Below are positions 28,725 through 38,414 of a stretch of 64,000 nt of DNA, piece by piece. The DNA is taken from NCBI RefSeq assembly GCF_000380985.1, contig NZ_KB905704.1, forward strand, positions 56,619 through 120,618, in the 5' to 3' direction. How positions within the stretch are numbered: the first letter of the stretch is position 1; every line of letters starts with the position of its first letter. The DNA is from Proteiniphilum acetatigenes DSM 18083. Lineage in GTDB: Bacteria > Bacteroidota > Bacteroidia > Bacteroidales > Dysgonomonadaceae. Below the pieces are notes generated by a model. The model was not told the DNA's origin and ran no database searches. It was given only the letters and a program-made list of their open reading frames with translations. Position numbers and translations under genes: made by a program.

Positions 28725-29399
28725 ATGACAGTTCTTTACGAGGATAACCACATCATTATTGTCAACAAGGCGCCGGGTGAGATCGTGCAGGGCGACAAGA
28801 CGGGCGATAAGCCGTTGTCCGAGATGGTGAAGGAATATCTGAAAGAGAAGTACAATAAGCCCGGCAACGTTTTTTGTGGTGTGACGCACCGGCTCGACCG
28901 TCCGACGAGTGGAGTGGTGGTGTTTGCAAAGACCAGTAAAGCGTTGTCGCGGCTTAACGATATGTTTCGCAATGGCGAGGTAGACAAGACCTATTGGGCC
29001 ATTGTGAGAAATCGTCCCCCGAAAGAGGAAGATCAGTTGACGCACTATCTGATTAAGGATGAAAAGACTAACAAATCCACTGCATATACCAATGAAAAAC
29101 CACATACAAAAAAAGCGGTACTGCATTACCGGCTGATCGCCGCTTCACAGAATTATTATTTGCTGGAGATAGATCTGGAGACCGGAAGGCATCATCAGAT
29201 CCGGGTTCAATTAGCCAAAATAGGATGCCCAATCAAGGGAGATCTCAAATATGGTGCAGCCCGTTCTAATCCGGACGGGAGCATCAGTCTGCATGCACGT
29301 ACTATCTCGTTTATCCATCCTGTTTCCAAAGAAAAGATACAGGTCACTGCACCTGTACCGAATGATAATTTATGGAAATCAGTTGAAATCGACCTTTAA
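28725..29399 (+). CDS. RluA-family RNA pseudouridine synthase
   Basis: 224 residues, a catalytic domain without an S4 RNA-binding domain. The active-site Asp is in THRLDRPTSGVVVFAKTSKA; LETGRHHQIRVQLA is the second family signature. It isomerises a uridine in rRNA or tRNA; the target position cannot be assigned. The tight 4-bp spacing from fabG suggests co-transcription. A second possible start at 28782 would truncate the N-terminal strand and is disfavoured. Confidence 0.92.
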   Translation: MTVLYEDNHIIIVNKAPGEIVQGDKTGDKPLSEMVKEYLKEKYNKPGNVFCGVTHRLDRPTSGVVVFAKTSKALSRLNDMFRNGEVDKTYWAIVRNRPPKEEDQLTHYLIKDEKTNKSTAYTNEKPHTKKAVLHYRLIAASQNYYLLEIDLETGRHHQIRVQLAKIGCPIKGDLKYGAARSNPDGSISLHARTISFIHPVSKEKIQVTAPVPNDNLWKSVEIDL

Positions 29400-29480
29400 C
29401 ATCAATTCACAACTTCAATACCCGTTTATTCATCCACTTTTGCGATATTCGGAATTTATTTATCATTTATATTTCACGAT

Positions 29481-30464
29481 ATGCAATATAGAAAATTGGG
29501 AGAAACAGATCTGTCCCTTTCGGTAATCACATTCGGAGCATGGGCTGCCGGAGGTTGGATGTGGGGCAAGACTGAGAGAAACGATGCTGTTGAAGCTATC
29601 AGAGCGGCGTATGATATTGGAGTTACCTCCATAGATACTGCCCCCATTTACGGACAGGGGACGAGTGAGGAAATTGTAGGTGAGGCTATTAAAGAGATAC
29701 CGCGCGAAAAAGTACAGATACTCACTAAATTCGGTATGCGATGGAATCTTGCCAAGGGTGATTTTAATTTTACAAGCAAGGATAATGACGGAAATGATAT
29801 CGATATTTACAAATATGCAGGAAAGGAAAGTGTGATCAAAGAATGCGAGGATAGCCTGCGGCGGTTGGGTACAGACTACATCGACCTGTATCAGATTCAC
29901 TGGCCTGATATCACTACACCCGTCAGTGAAACCTTTGAGGCGGTGGCAAAACTGATCGAGCAGGGAAAGGTGCGTTATGCGGGAGTGTGCAACTATGACG
30001 CAGCACAAATGGCAGAAGCGGAAAAGACATTGAAACTTGCATCTAATCAGATACCGTATAGTATGGTAAATAGGGGTATAGAGAAAGAAACACTACCTTA
30101 TTGTATTGAACATCACAAGGCTATTCTGGCCTACAGCCCCCTGGAGCGTGGTTTGCTCACAGGCAAAATAACGCCGGATTACCAGTTCCAGCCAGGCGAC
30201 CATCGCGCCAATCATAAGCATTTTCAACCGGAGTTTATAGAACGTACCAACAGATTGCTGCAAAAGATAAAACCCATTGCGGATGAGAAAGGTACAACTC
30301 TGTCGCAGCTTGTCCTGCGCTGGACAGTGGAAAGGCCCGGAATCACTATCGCACTTGCCGGAGCACGTAACGCTGCGCAGTCCGTTCAAAATGCCAGAGC
30401 AATGGATTTTGAGTTAACTCAGCAGGAATTTGATTTTATCCATAACACAGTGAATGAATTTTAA
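29481..30464 (+). CDS. Aldo/keto reductase, YajO/Tas-like group
   Basis: 327 residues. The catalytic tetrad is present: Asp and Tyr in TSIDTAPIYGQGTSEE, Lys in ILTKFGMRW and His in YQIHWPD. The longer loops and the LREL-like C-terminal cofactor motif (ITIALAGARNAAQ) place it in the ion-channel-like or Tas-type subgroup, unlike the shorter AKR at 9228-10082. It is a cytosolic NAD(P)H oxidoreductase with unknown substrate, and appears monocistronic. Confidence 0.92.
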   Translation: MQYRKLGETDLSLSVITFGAWAAGGWMWGKTERNDAVEAIRAAYDIGVTSIDTAPIYGQGTSEEIVGEAIKEIPREKVQILTKFGMRWNLAKGDFNFTSKDNDGNDIDIYKYAGKESVIKECEDSLRRLGTDYIDLYQIHWPDITTPVSETFEAVAKLIEQGKVRYAGVCNYDAAQMAEAEKTLKLASNQIPYSMVNRGIEKETLPYCIEHHKAILAYSPLERGLLTGKITPDYQFQPGDHRANHKHFQPEFIERTNRLLQKIKPIADEKGTTLSQLVLRWTVERPGITIALAGARNAAQSVQNARAMDFELTQQEFDFIHNTVNEF

Positions 30465-30623
30465 GATAAAAATCTTACATTTGCATATCGGTGAGCAATC
30501 CCGGGTTATTTATAAAGAAAAAAGTGTAAATCTACAAATCAATAAATCAATAAATGAAACGAGCATTTAATAAGAAGAAAAGGTGACATGTGACTTTATT
30601 CTTTGCTCTTTATTCTAAAAAAA

Positions 30624-31526
30624 ATGAAACCAACTTTATTTGTATTGGCAGCAGGAATGGGAAGCCGCTATGGAGGACTGAAACAACTGGACGGATTGGG
30701 TCCGAACGGCGAGACCATTATGGATTATTCTATTTACGACGCGGTGAATGCCGGCTTTGGGAAGCTGGTCTTTGTAATCCGTAAGTCATTTGAAAAGGAC
30801 TTCAGGGAGAAGATCGTCAGTAAATATGAGAAAAAAATACCGGTAGAACTGGTATTTCAGGAACTGGATAAATTGCCGGAAGGTTTTACGCCTCATCCCG
30901 ACCGAGTGAAACCATGGGGTACCAATCATGCTGTGATGATGGGAAAAGAGGTAATTAATGAGCCTTTTGCGGTGATCAATGCCGACGATTTTTATGGACG
31001 CGAGAGCTATAAGGTGCTGGCCGATTATCTTTCTACCCTGGGAGAGAGTGAAAACAAATATTGTATGGTGGGTTACCGTGTGGGAAATACCCTTTCGGAA
31101 AGCGGTACCGTAGCCCGTGGTGTTTGTGAAACCGATGAGGACCGCAACCTTACCGGCGTGGTGGAACGTACACAGGTGATGCGTGTGGACGGAAAAGTAA
31201 GTTATAAGGATGAAAACGACCAATGGGTCGCCATTGACGATAACACTCCGGTCTCCATGAATATGTGGGGTTTTACACCCGATTATTTTAAATACTCCGA
31301 CGATTACTTCGTGCAATTCCTGAAAGAAAATGCCGGGAATCTCAAAGCAGAGTATTTTATACCGTTACTGGTCAATCACCTCATCGTTACAGGAAAAGCT
31401 TCCGTAAAAGTGCTCGATACGCCTTCCGGATGGTTTGGCGTTACATATGCGGAAGACCGGCCTGGAGTGGTGGCAAAATTGAAAAGTCTTGTCGATGAGG
31501 GAACTTATCCCTCTCCCTTGTGGTGA
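30624..31526 (+). CDS. Sugar-phosphate nucleotidyltransferase-like protein
   Basis: 300 residues from ATG 30624 (an in-frame TTG 21 nt upstream is discounted). The N terminus has the nucleotidyltransferase fold signature LAAGMGSRYGGLKQLDGLG, followed by IMDYSIYDAV and, mid-protein, the metal-site motif AVINADDFYG. It would join NTP to a sugar 1-phosphate. No substrate-specific motif is recognised, though the family contains UTP-hexose-1-phosphate enzymes. It precedes the CNNM gene by 23 bp. The galactose operon about 1.5 kb downstream makes a role in galactose 1-phosphate or UDP-sugar metabolism conceivable (inference). Confidence 0.82.
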   Translation: MKPTLFVLAAGMGSRYGGLKQLDGLGPNGETIMDYSIYDAVNAGFGKLVFVIRKSFEKDFREKIVSKYEKKIPVELVFQELDKLPEGFTPHPDRVKPWGTNHAVMMGKEVINEPFAVINADDFYGRESYKVLADYLSTLGESENKYCMVGYRVGNTLSESGTVARGVCETDEDRNLTGVVERTQVMRVDGKVSYKDENDQWVAIDDNTPVSMNMWGFTPDYFKYSDDYFVQFLKENAGNLKAEYFIPLLVNHLIVTGKASVKVLDTPSGWFGVTYAEDRPGVVAKLKSLVDEGTYPSPLW

Positions 31527-31549
31527 GATTATCACAGAAATAGCCTGCT

Positions 31550-32863
31550 ATGTGGATAGATATCATTATCATTCTTTTACTGATCCTTTTTAACGGTTTC
31601 TTTGCCTTGTCGGAGATCGCCATCGTATCTACGAAGAAAAACAAACTGGAGGCAGAACGAAAGAAAGGTAAGTTAGGAGCCCGGCGAGCATTGAAATTAC
31701 GTTCCGATCCCGGTAATTTCCTGTCGTCGGTACAGGTGGGGATTACCCTGATCGGTATTATCAACGGTGCTTACGGTGGGCAGGCTTTTACTGTTTATCT
31801 GGTGCCTTTCTTTCAGCAGTTTCCGGCTATTGCTCCTTTTGCAGAAGGTATTTCCATGGTGGTTGTGGTGTTCCTTATCACTTATGTTTCCATCGTGATA
31901 GGTGAACTGGTGCCAAAGACCATTGCACTCAACAATCCCGAAAAAATGGCAATTGCCGTAGCTCCTACCATTCATGTGGTGAGTATCATTTTCTATCCGT
32001 TCGTAAAACTGCTGTCGGTATCGACTAACTTTGTCAACCGGTTGATAGGTTTGAAACCGAAAGTGGAAGTGGTGTCGGAAATGGAACTGAGGGCTATGTT
32101 GAAGACCGCTTCCCATGAGGGAGTTATCGATGCAGAAGAAAATATAATCCACGAGCAGGTTTTTTATTTTTCCGATAAACGGGCTATCCATCTTATGACA
32201 CACCGTACCGATGTGGAATGGGTGGATATCAGCAAGAGCAGAGGGGAGATCATTGAGGATCTGTTGCAGACAAAACACAGTAAGATACTTGCCTGCAGAA
32301 AGGAGATCGATGACTTTGTGGGTACCATCTCCATGAGGGATTTCCTGTTACGGCTCAATAAGGGAGATTTGTTTTCGATCGAGGACCTGATCATGGAGCC
32401 TATTATTGTCCCTAATAATCAACTGGCGCAAAAAGTACTTGAAAATTTCAAGAACAACCATAAGTTTGTGGCTGTGGTGGTAGATGAATATGGAAGCCTC
32501 GACGGAATTATCACTATTCACGACATATTCGAGAATCTGGTAGGTGCCATTCCGGAGGAGACCGAAGATGAACTCTCGGATCCGCTCATATTCATGCGTG
32601 ATGACCATTCTGCTCTGGTGAGCGGAGAGGCGCCTATAGAGATATTGTCGCAGATGGATGAGGATTTTATTGTGGATTTCGACAAGATCGATTATTCTAC
32701 TGTAGCCGGTTTTGTATTTGAATGCATCAATAAGATACCGGCGGTGGGAGATCAGTTCGATTACGATAATCTTCATTTCGAGATTGTGGATGTAGATGGA
32801 AACAAGATTGATAAAGTTTTAGTAACAAAAAAATTAAAAGAAGTTGATGAAGTATTTATGTGA
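31550..32863 (+). CDS. CNNM/hemolysin-C-type membrane protein with CBS pair
   Basis: 437 residues. A DUF21/CNNM transmembrane domain (about 1-195, beginning IIIILLLILFNGFFALSEIA) contains STKKNKLEAERKKGKLGARR and IGELVPKTIAL. Two CBS domains (about 215-335) with VVVDEYGSLDGIITIHDIFE are followed by a CorC/HlyC-type C-terminal domain (360-437). Relatives are linked to Mg2+/Co2+ transport. The older name hemolysin is not evidence of toxicity. Confidence 0.9.
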   Translation: MWIDIIIILLLILFNGFFALSEIAIVSTKKNKLEAERKKGKLGARRALKLRSDPGNFLSSVQVGITLIGIINGAYGGQAFTVYLVPFFQQFPAIAPFAEGISMVVVVFLITYVSIVIGELVPKTIALNNPEKMAIAVAPTIHVVSIIFYPFVKLLSVSTNFVNRLIGLKPKVEVVSEMELRAMLKTASHEGVIDAEENIIHEQVFYFSDKRAIHLMTHRTDVEWVDISKSRGEIIEDLLQTKHSKILACRKEIDDFVGTISMRDFLLRLNKGDLFSIEDLIMEPIIVPNNQLAQKVLENFKNNHKFVAVVVDEYGSLDGIITIHDIFENLVGAIPEETEDELSDPLIFMRDDHSALVSGEAPIEILSQMDEDFIVDFDKIDYSTVAGFVFECINKIPAVGDQFDYDNLHFEIVDVDGNKIDKVLVTKKLKEVDEVFM

Positions 32864-32869
32864 TAATTA

Positions 32870-32899
32870 AAAATTTTATGTTATATAACACAAAATTTT
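32870..32899. promoter_or_regulatory. 30-bp AT-rich palindrome upstream of the gal operon
   Basis: Outer arms AAAATTTT (32870-32877 and 32892-32899) flank an inner palindrome GTTATATAAC (32880-32889), one near-perfect dyad about 95 bp before galM. It may be an operator for the galactose operon. Weak termination of the preceding gene is the alternative, because a short T-run follows. Confidence 0.5.
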
Positions 32900-32993
32900 T
32901 TCATGTTACATCGAAAATAGGTGCTAATTTTACAGCAGATTTAAGAAAGAATCAATCTTCATCGATATCTTAATTTTAAACCCAGAAAATTAC

Positions 32994-34079
32994 ATGAACA
33001 AATTGTATGGCAAATCCGGTTTGCTTGTCGATGCTTTTCAAAAAACAGTAGATGGCAGGCAAACCGGGTTATACACTCTGACAAACAAGAATGGATGCGA
33101 ACTGACAGTCACCAATTACGGGGCTAAAATAGTTTCGCTGATGGTGCCCGATAAAAACGGAACATTGGTTGACGTTGTATTGGGACATAATACGATAGAT
33201 GAATATCTGACTTCGGAAGAAGCCTATTTTGGCGCCATATGCGGCAGAACGGCCAACCGGATCGCCAAAGGTCGTTTCACTCTCGAGGGAAAAGAATACC
33301 AACTGGCAGTCAACAACGGTCCTAACTCACTCCACGGAGGAATTAAGGGCTTCAATGCTGTGGTGTGGGAAGTGAAAGAACTGACCGACCAGAGTATTGA
33401 ATTATTCTATTTGTCGGCCGATGCTGAAGAGGGTTTCCCCGGTAACCTTGCAGTGACATTGACTTATATTCTGACGGACGATAATGCATTAGATATTCAT
33501 TATAAGGCGACCACCGACAAAACAACTATTCTGAATCTCACCAATCATTCCTATTTCAATCTTTCCGGACAGGGGGACCCTTCTGTCGGTGACCATTGGC
33601 TTATGCTTAAAGCAGACAGCTATCTGCCTACCGACAACACGGCTATACCTTACGGCGACCCGGAGCCGGTGAAGGGAACACCGTTTGATTTTACCGAACC
33701 TCATACCATTGGAGAGCGGATCGATGATGATTTCGAACAACTGCATTTCGGCAAAGGATACGATCATACTTTCATTCTGAATAAAAACGCTGCGGATGAA
33801 TATGCCTATGCGGGTTACTGCCTTTCTCCGAAAACAGGTATTAAAATGGATATCTATACAACCGAACCCGGTATACAGGTATATACCGGCAATTGGATGA
33901 CCGGCAATTTTGCCGGAAAACATGGGAAGCGTTATCCTGCAAGATCGGCTGTCTGTTTCGAAACACAGCATTATCCCGACAGTATCAACAAACCGGATTA
34001 CCCCTCGGTAATCCTGCGGCCGGATGAAACTTTTGAATCGAGGACAACCTACCGGTTTACGACCGGAGAACCAGCATAA
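32994..34079 (+). CDS. galM: Aldose 1-epimerase (mutarotase)
   Basis: 361 residues, full length, without a signal peptide. Interconverts alpha and beta anomers of galactose or glucose. Catalytic residues are recognisable: His in ILNLTNHSYFNLSG and Glu in VCFETQHYPDS; the N-terminal RTANRI and LHGG motifs also match. It is the first gene of galM-transporter-galK with spacers of 57 and 25 bp. Confidence 0.95.
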   Translation: MNKLYGKSGLLVDAFQKTVDGRQTGLYTLTNKNGCELTVTNYGAKIVSLMVPDKNGTLVDVVLGHNTIDEYLTSEEAYFGAICGRTANRIAKGRFTLEGKEYQLAVNNGPNSLHGGIKGFNAVVWEVKELTDQSIELFYLSADAEEGFPGNLAVTLTYILTDDNALDIHYKATTDKTTILNLTNHSYFNLSGQGDPSVGDHWLMLKADSYLPTDNTAIPYGDPEPVKGTPFDFTEPHTIGERIDDDFEQLHFGKGYDHTFILNKNAADEYAYAGYCLSPKTGIKMDIYTTEPGIQVYTGNWMTGNFAGKHGKRYPARSAVCFETQHYPDSINKPDYPSVILRPDETFESRTTYRFTTGEPA

Positions 34080-34136
34080 ATTGGTATTAGCCTATTAACA
34101 ATTAATAAATCAACAATTAATAATTAATTAAGAAGT

Positions 34137-35477
34137 ATGAACACGACTACTGATCAGAACAAGAATCGGATTGTGCCAATCATCATGATGATCGCGCTTT
34201 TCGGAATGATCTCATTTGTTACCAATCTGGCGGCACCGATGGGACAAGTATTAAAGGAACAATTCGGCGTTTCCAATTTCCTCGGGTTGCTGGGGAATGC
34301 AGCCAATTTTATTGCTTACGCAGTGATGGGAATACCGGGCGGCATGCTTTTACAACGTGTTGGGTATAAAAAAACGGCCCTGATCGCCATTGCCGTGGGG
34401 TTTGTAGGGGTATTTGTACAATTTCTCTCCGGACATGCACCCGAAGGAGCAGCCTTTGTTGTTTACCTGCTTGGGGCATTCATTGCCGGTTTCTCCATGT
34501 GTCTGTTGAATACCGTGGTCAATCCCATGTTGAACACGTTGGGCGGCGGAGGTAATAAAGGCAACCAGCTGATCCAGGTCGGTGGTTCCTTCAACTCCGT
34601 GATGGCTACCTTTACCCCCGCTTTTGTGGGTATTTTGATCGGTGAAGCGACCAGCGCCAGGATCAGTGATGTATTTCCGGTAATGTACATCGCAATGGGT
34701 GTTTTTGCTGTTGTATTCTTTGTTTTGATGGGCATAAGAATTCCTGAGCCTCATGCGACAAAGACAAAAGAACCAATGGGTACACTGATGTCAGGAGCGA
34801 TGAAATTCAGGCATTTTATATTGGGCGCCATTGCCATTTTTGTTTATGTGGGAGTTGAAGTCGGTACACCCGGCGTAATGATATTATGGTTATCCGACAC
34901 CCCCGTGGGCAAAACAACCGCGGGATTTGTGGCCGGGATTTATTGGCTTTTCATGTTGGCAGGCAGGTTAATCGGAGCTTCCCTGGGGAGTAAAATCTCC
35001 AGCAAGGCCATGCTTTCTACCGCTTCATTCGTGGGATTGCTGTTAATTCTGGCAGCTATCTTCTCGCCGACAACCATCGAAGTTACATTCCCGGCGTTTA
35101 CCTCCGAAGGCGGCCTTTCGTTCGGGTTAGTACAGATACCCATTAATGCAATGTTTATGGTGTTGGTCGGTTTCTGCACATCCATCATGTGGGGTAGCAT
35201 ATTCAACCTGGCAGTAGAAGGGTTGGGCAAGTTCACACCGGCCGCTACGGGAATATTTATGACCCTGGTTTGCGGTGGCGGTATCCTTCCTGCTATTCAG
35301 GGTGGTATAGCCGATTCTGTCAGTTATCTGGCAAGCTATTGGGTGATTGCCATAGGATTGGCTTACCTGTTGTTCTATGCCCTGATCGGTTCGAAGAACG
35401 TAACCACCGGTGTCTCTGTGACGGATGAAGAAGTATCGGTCGATACTGCTTCCCAGAGTGCACCCGTAGAAGAATAA
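34137..35477 (+). CDS. Major facilitator superfamily sugar transporter, probably for galactose
   Basis: 446 residues with twelve predicted transmembrane segments. The loop 2-3 motif is GYKKTAL after GGMLLQRV. The substrate is inferred from position between galM and galK; the sequence resembles Bacteroidota hexose symporters. A polar C-terminal tail (EEVSVDTASQ) is cytosolic. Confidence 0.85.
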   Translation: MNTTTDQNKNRIVPIIMMIALFGMISFVTNLAAPMGQVLKEQFGVSNFLGLLGNAANFIAYAVMGIPGGMLLQRVGYKKTALIAIAVGFVGVFVQFLSGHAPEGAAFVVYLLGAFIAGFSMCLLNTVVNPMLNTLGGGGNKGNQLIQVGGSFNSVMATFTPAFVGILIGEATSARISDVFPVMYIAMGVFAVVFFVLMGIRIPEPHATKTKEPMGTLMSGAMKFRHFILGAIAIFVYVGVEVGTPGVMILWLSDTPVGKTTAGFVAGIYWLFMLAGRLIGASLGSKISSKAMLSTASFVGLLLILAAIFSPTTIEVTFPAFTSEGGLSFGLVQIPINAMFMVLVGFCTSIMWGSIFNLAVEGLGKFTPAATGIFMTLVCGGGILPAIQGGIADSVSYLASYWVIAIGLAYLLFYALIGSKNVTTGVSVTDEEVSVDTASQSAPVEE

Positions 35478-35502
35478 TTTGGAGTTTTAATAATTAATTA
35501 TA

Positions 35503-36651
35503 ATGACGAAAGAAGAAGTAATAAAAATATTTTCTGAGAAATTCGGCAACCAATCCCCGGAGGTCTATGCCTCACCGGGACGTATCAACTTAATAGGGGA
35601 GCATACCGATTATAATGGAAGCTTCGTATTCCCCGGCGCTATCGATAAAGGTATGATCGCTGCTATCCGGTTCAATGGAACTGATAAAGTGAGAGCCTAT
35701 GCGATCGATCTGGATGAAAGTTCCGAGTTCGGGCTCAATGAAGGGAACCTTCCGAAAGAGGGTTGGGCCAAGTATCTGTTTGGCGTATGCCGTGAGATCA
35801 TTAAAAGAGGTGGTACGGTGAAGGGATTCGATACCGTATTTGCGGGCGATGTGCCCCTCGGTGCCGGGATGTCTTCTTCGGCGGCATTGGAAAGTACCTA
35901 TGCTTTTGCATTGAACGATCTGTTAAACCTTGGCATCGATAAATTCGAACTGGCGCGTATCGGTCAATCCACCGAACACAATTACGTAGGTGTGAAATGC
36001 GGTATTATGGACCAGTTTGCTTCCATTTTCGGGAAGAAAGGCAATTTGATCCGTCTCGATACCAAATCGATGGAATATGCCTACTTCCCGTTTGATCCCA
36101 AAGGATATAAACTGGTGTTGCTTGATACTGTTGTAAAACATGAGCTGGCTTCATCGGCATATAACAAACGGCGGGAATCGTGCGAACATGCCGCCAGAAC
36201 CATTGCAAAGCGCCACCCTGAGGTGGAGTTCCTGCGTGATGCTTCTATGGAGATGCTCGACGAGGTAAAGAATGAGATTTCGGAAGAGGACTATCTGCGT
36301 GCCAAATATGTGATCGAGGAAACCCAGCGGGTACTCGATGTGTGTGATGCATTGGAAAAAGGCGATTATGAGACCGTCGGTCAGAAGATGTATGAAACGC
36401 ACCACGGTATGAGTAAACTCTACGAAGTGAGCTGTGAAGAGCTTGATTTCCTGAATGATTTGGCCCGTGAGCACGGTGTAACCGGTTCGCGTGTGATGGG
36501 AGGCGGCTTTGGCGGTTGTACCATCAATCTGGTAAAGGATGAGTTGTATGATTCATTTATCGCTGATGCCAAAGCGCAGTTCAAAGCCAAGTACGGCCAT
36601 GAACCGAAAGTCTATGATGTAGTGATCAGCGACGGAGCTCGCAAGCTCTGA
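35503..36651 (+). CDS. galK: Galactokinase
   Basis: 382 residues. All GHMP kinase motifs are present: the galactokinase signature GRINLIGEHTDYNGSFVFPG near the N terminus, the phosphate-binding PLGAGMSSSAALE and the C-terminal GSRVMGGGFGGCTINLV. It phosphorylates galactose at C1 with ATP. It is last in the operon and followed by a strong terminator. No galT or galE is present in the operon. Confidence 0.97.
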   Translation: MTKEEVIKIFSEKFGNQSPEVYASPGRINLIGEHTDYNGSFVFPGAIDKGMIAAIRFNGTDKVRAYAIDLDESSEFGLNEGNLPKEGWAKYLFGVCREIIKRGGTVKGFDTVFAGDVPLGAGMSSSAALESTYAFALNDLLNLGIDKFELARIGQSTEHNYVGVKCGIMDQFASIFGKKGNLIRLDTKSMEYAYFPFDPKGYKLVLLDTVVKHELASSAYNKRRESCEHAARTIAKRHPEVEFLRDASMEMLDEVKNEISEEDYLRAKYVIEETQRVLDVCDALEKGDYETVGQKMYETHHGMSKLYEVSCEELDFLNDLAREHGVTGSRVMGGGFGGCTINLVKDELYDSFIADAKAQFKAKYGHEPKVYDVVISDGARKL

Positions 36652-36672
36652 TTTAAAAACACACACTTTATG

Positions 36673-36719
36673 GCTGAAAGCAGAAGCCCCTTCAGGGTGT
36701 ATGCTTTCAGCTTTTTTTT
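36673..36719 (+). terminator. Terminator of the gal operon
   Basis: GCTGAAAGCA (36673-36682) pairs with TGCTTTCAGC (36702-36711), and eight T follow immediately. It lies 21 bp after the galK stop. Confidence 0.92.
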
Positions 36720-36803
36720 AATCCCACCATGAATATCATTACACTCCAAATTTTTAACCGTCTTTTACCGATTTGTAGTGATTTGCCTCTTATCCTGATG
36801 ATG

Positions 36804-36830
36804 TTCCGGGAAAAAATGTATTTCCCGGAA
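36804..36830. promoter_or_regulatory. Perfect inverted repeat upstream of the efflux operon
   Basis: TTCCGGGAAA (36804-36813) and TTTCCCGGAA (36821-36830), a 10-bp stem with a 7-nt loop, about 85 bp upstream of the predicted -7 box. No T-run follows, so an operator for a dimeric regulator is more likely than a terminator. Confidence 0.55.
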
Positions 36831-36891
36831 AGTCATTAATACCGTGATTCCTTTTTTTGGTCGATAAATACCCAACCTTCGTCGAAATGTT

Positions 36892-36922
36892 TTTCGGAGC
36901 TTGTCGGGCGACGCTACTTTTG
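36892..36922 (+). promoter_or_regulatory. Putative promoter of the efflux operon
   Basis: TACTTTTG (36915-36922) matches TAnnTTTG. TTTC at 36892-36895 is a near -33 box at 19-nt spacing. It lies 19 bp before the ATG of the TolC-type gene. Confidence 0.6.
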
Positions 36923-36941
36923 CCTGAAAAAAGGATTATTT

Positions 36942-38312
36942 ATGAGGTACATTTTTTATCCATTCTTTCCAATAAGTACAAATATTGCTTCTGTTTGTAT
37001 CACGGTAGTAATATTCCTTTTGTCAGGAATACCGGCCGCATATTCGCAAGAAAAAGCCTTACCCTCGCAATGGGATTTACAGGCGTGTATCGATTATGCA
37101 CTTGAAAATAATATACAAATAAAACAGAGTGAAGCCAATAAAGAAACCGGATTGGTCGATACCAAACTGGCGAAAGCGGCAATGCTTCCTTCACTCTCGG
37201 CATCTATTGGTCAGAACCTTACCAATTACCCGTTTTCACAAGAAGATACATCTTCCGGAACATCTTCCCTTTCCGCATCCGGGAGTTACAGCCTGAATGC
37301 ATCGTGGACTATATTCGACGGCGGTTCTCGCATTACCGGTATCAAACAGGCCGAATTAAACAACCGGATCGCCGATCTGGAAATCGAAGAGAGTAAAAAC
37401 AACATCAAATTAGCCATTATACAAAACTATCTCCAAATTCTTTATGCCAATGAGGCGCTAAAGGCTTATGAGGATGCTGTAGAATTAAGCAAAGCCCAAT
37501 TGGAGAGCAATAAAATAAAATTATCCGTCGGTTCGGTAGCCAAAAGCGATGTTTCTCAATGGGAATCACAGTATGCGGCGGATAATTACAATTTGGTGAA
37601 TGCCCAAACCACCCTGGAGAATTATAAATTACAATTGAAACAACTTCTGGAACTGGACAGGCTTGACAGTATGGATTTGACGCTCACACCACCAGGCGAA
37701 GACGATGTATTATCCCTGATCCCCGATAAACAGACGATTTATCAGACGGCTTTACATGTGATGCCACAAATAAGAAACAGCGAGCTTAACACTGAATATG
37801 CGCAACTGGATATTGAAAAAGCGAAGGCCGGTTTTTATCCTACTGTCAGTTTACAGGCAAATACGGGAACCGGCAACCTCTATAATCATTCGGGATATTC
37901 TTTCGGTTCCCAGTTGAAATATAACTGGAACAACGTGATCGGATTGTCGGTCAGCATTCCCATCTTTTCCAACAGGACTGTCAAAAGCGCCGTGGAGAAA
38001 GCCGGCATCAATGTCTATTCATCACAATTGAATGAATTAAGTATCCGAAAAGAACTATATGCCGACATTGAAACGGCTTATTTAAATACCCTGGCTTCAC
38101 AAGCTCAGTTCGTTGCGGCCGAAGAGAAAGTTAAATATAGCCGGGAGAGTTACGATGTGATGAACGAACAGTTTACATTGGGCCTCAAGAATACGATTGA
38201 AATGTTGACGGAAAAAAACAGATTGATAACGGCTCAACAGGAATTGCTGCAGGCAAAATATATGGCTTTACTGAATATTAAAATACTGGAATACTATCAG
38301 GGCTTGATTTGA
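36942..38312 (+). CDS. TolC-family outer membrane efflux protein
   Basis: 456 residues with a signal peptide (hydrophobic 16-30, GIPAAYSQ). Two outer-membrane-efflux repeats show long amphipathic helices (DLQACIDYALENNIQIKQSE and the second at about 245-300), as in TolC trimers that form the exit duct of tripartite pumps. It is first in a six-gene plus-strand cluster with an adaptor, ABC ATPase, permease, sensor kinase and response regulator. Confidence 0.93.
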   Translation: MRYIFYPFFPISTNIASVCITVVIFLLSGIPAAYSQEKALPSQWDLQACIDYALENNIQIKQSEANKETGLVDTKLAKAAMLPSLSASIGQNLTNYPFSQEDTSSGTSSLSASGSYSLNASWTIFDGGSRITGIKQAELNNRIADLEIEESKNNIKLAIIQNYLQILYANEALKAYEDAVELSKAQLESNKIKLSVGSVAKSDVSQWESQYAADNYNLVNAQTTLENYKLQLKQLLELDRLDSMDLTLTPPGEDDVLSLIPDKQTIYQTALHVMPQIRNSELNTEYAQLDIEKAKAGFYPTVSLQANTGTGNLYNHSGYSFGSQLKYNWNNVIGLSVSIPIFSNRTVKSAVEKAGINVYSSQLNELSIRKELYADIETAYLNTLASQAQFVAAEEKVKYSRESYDVMNEQFTLGLKNTIEMLTEKNRLITAQQELLQAKYMALLNIKILEYYQGLI

Positions 38313-38414
38313 GGGAACTATTTCGTTAAGCGAGAGCAGAAGCAAAGTTTACTTTGATTATGCCGAGCGTAGAAATAGTCTAATGTAATTGAAATGTAAA
38401 AAATAAAAAATCAT

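Noticed and set aside
31550..32863. Hemolysin function for the CNNM/CBS protein
   Set aside because: The hemolysin label is historical; domain order indicates an ion-transport-related protein.
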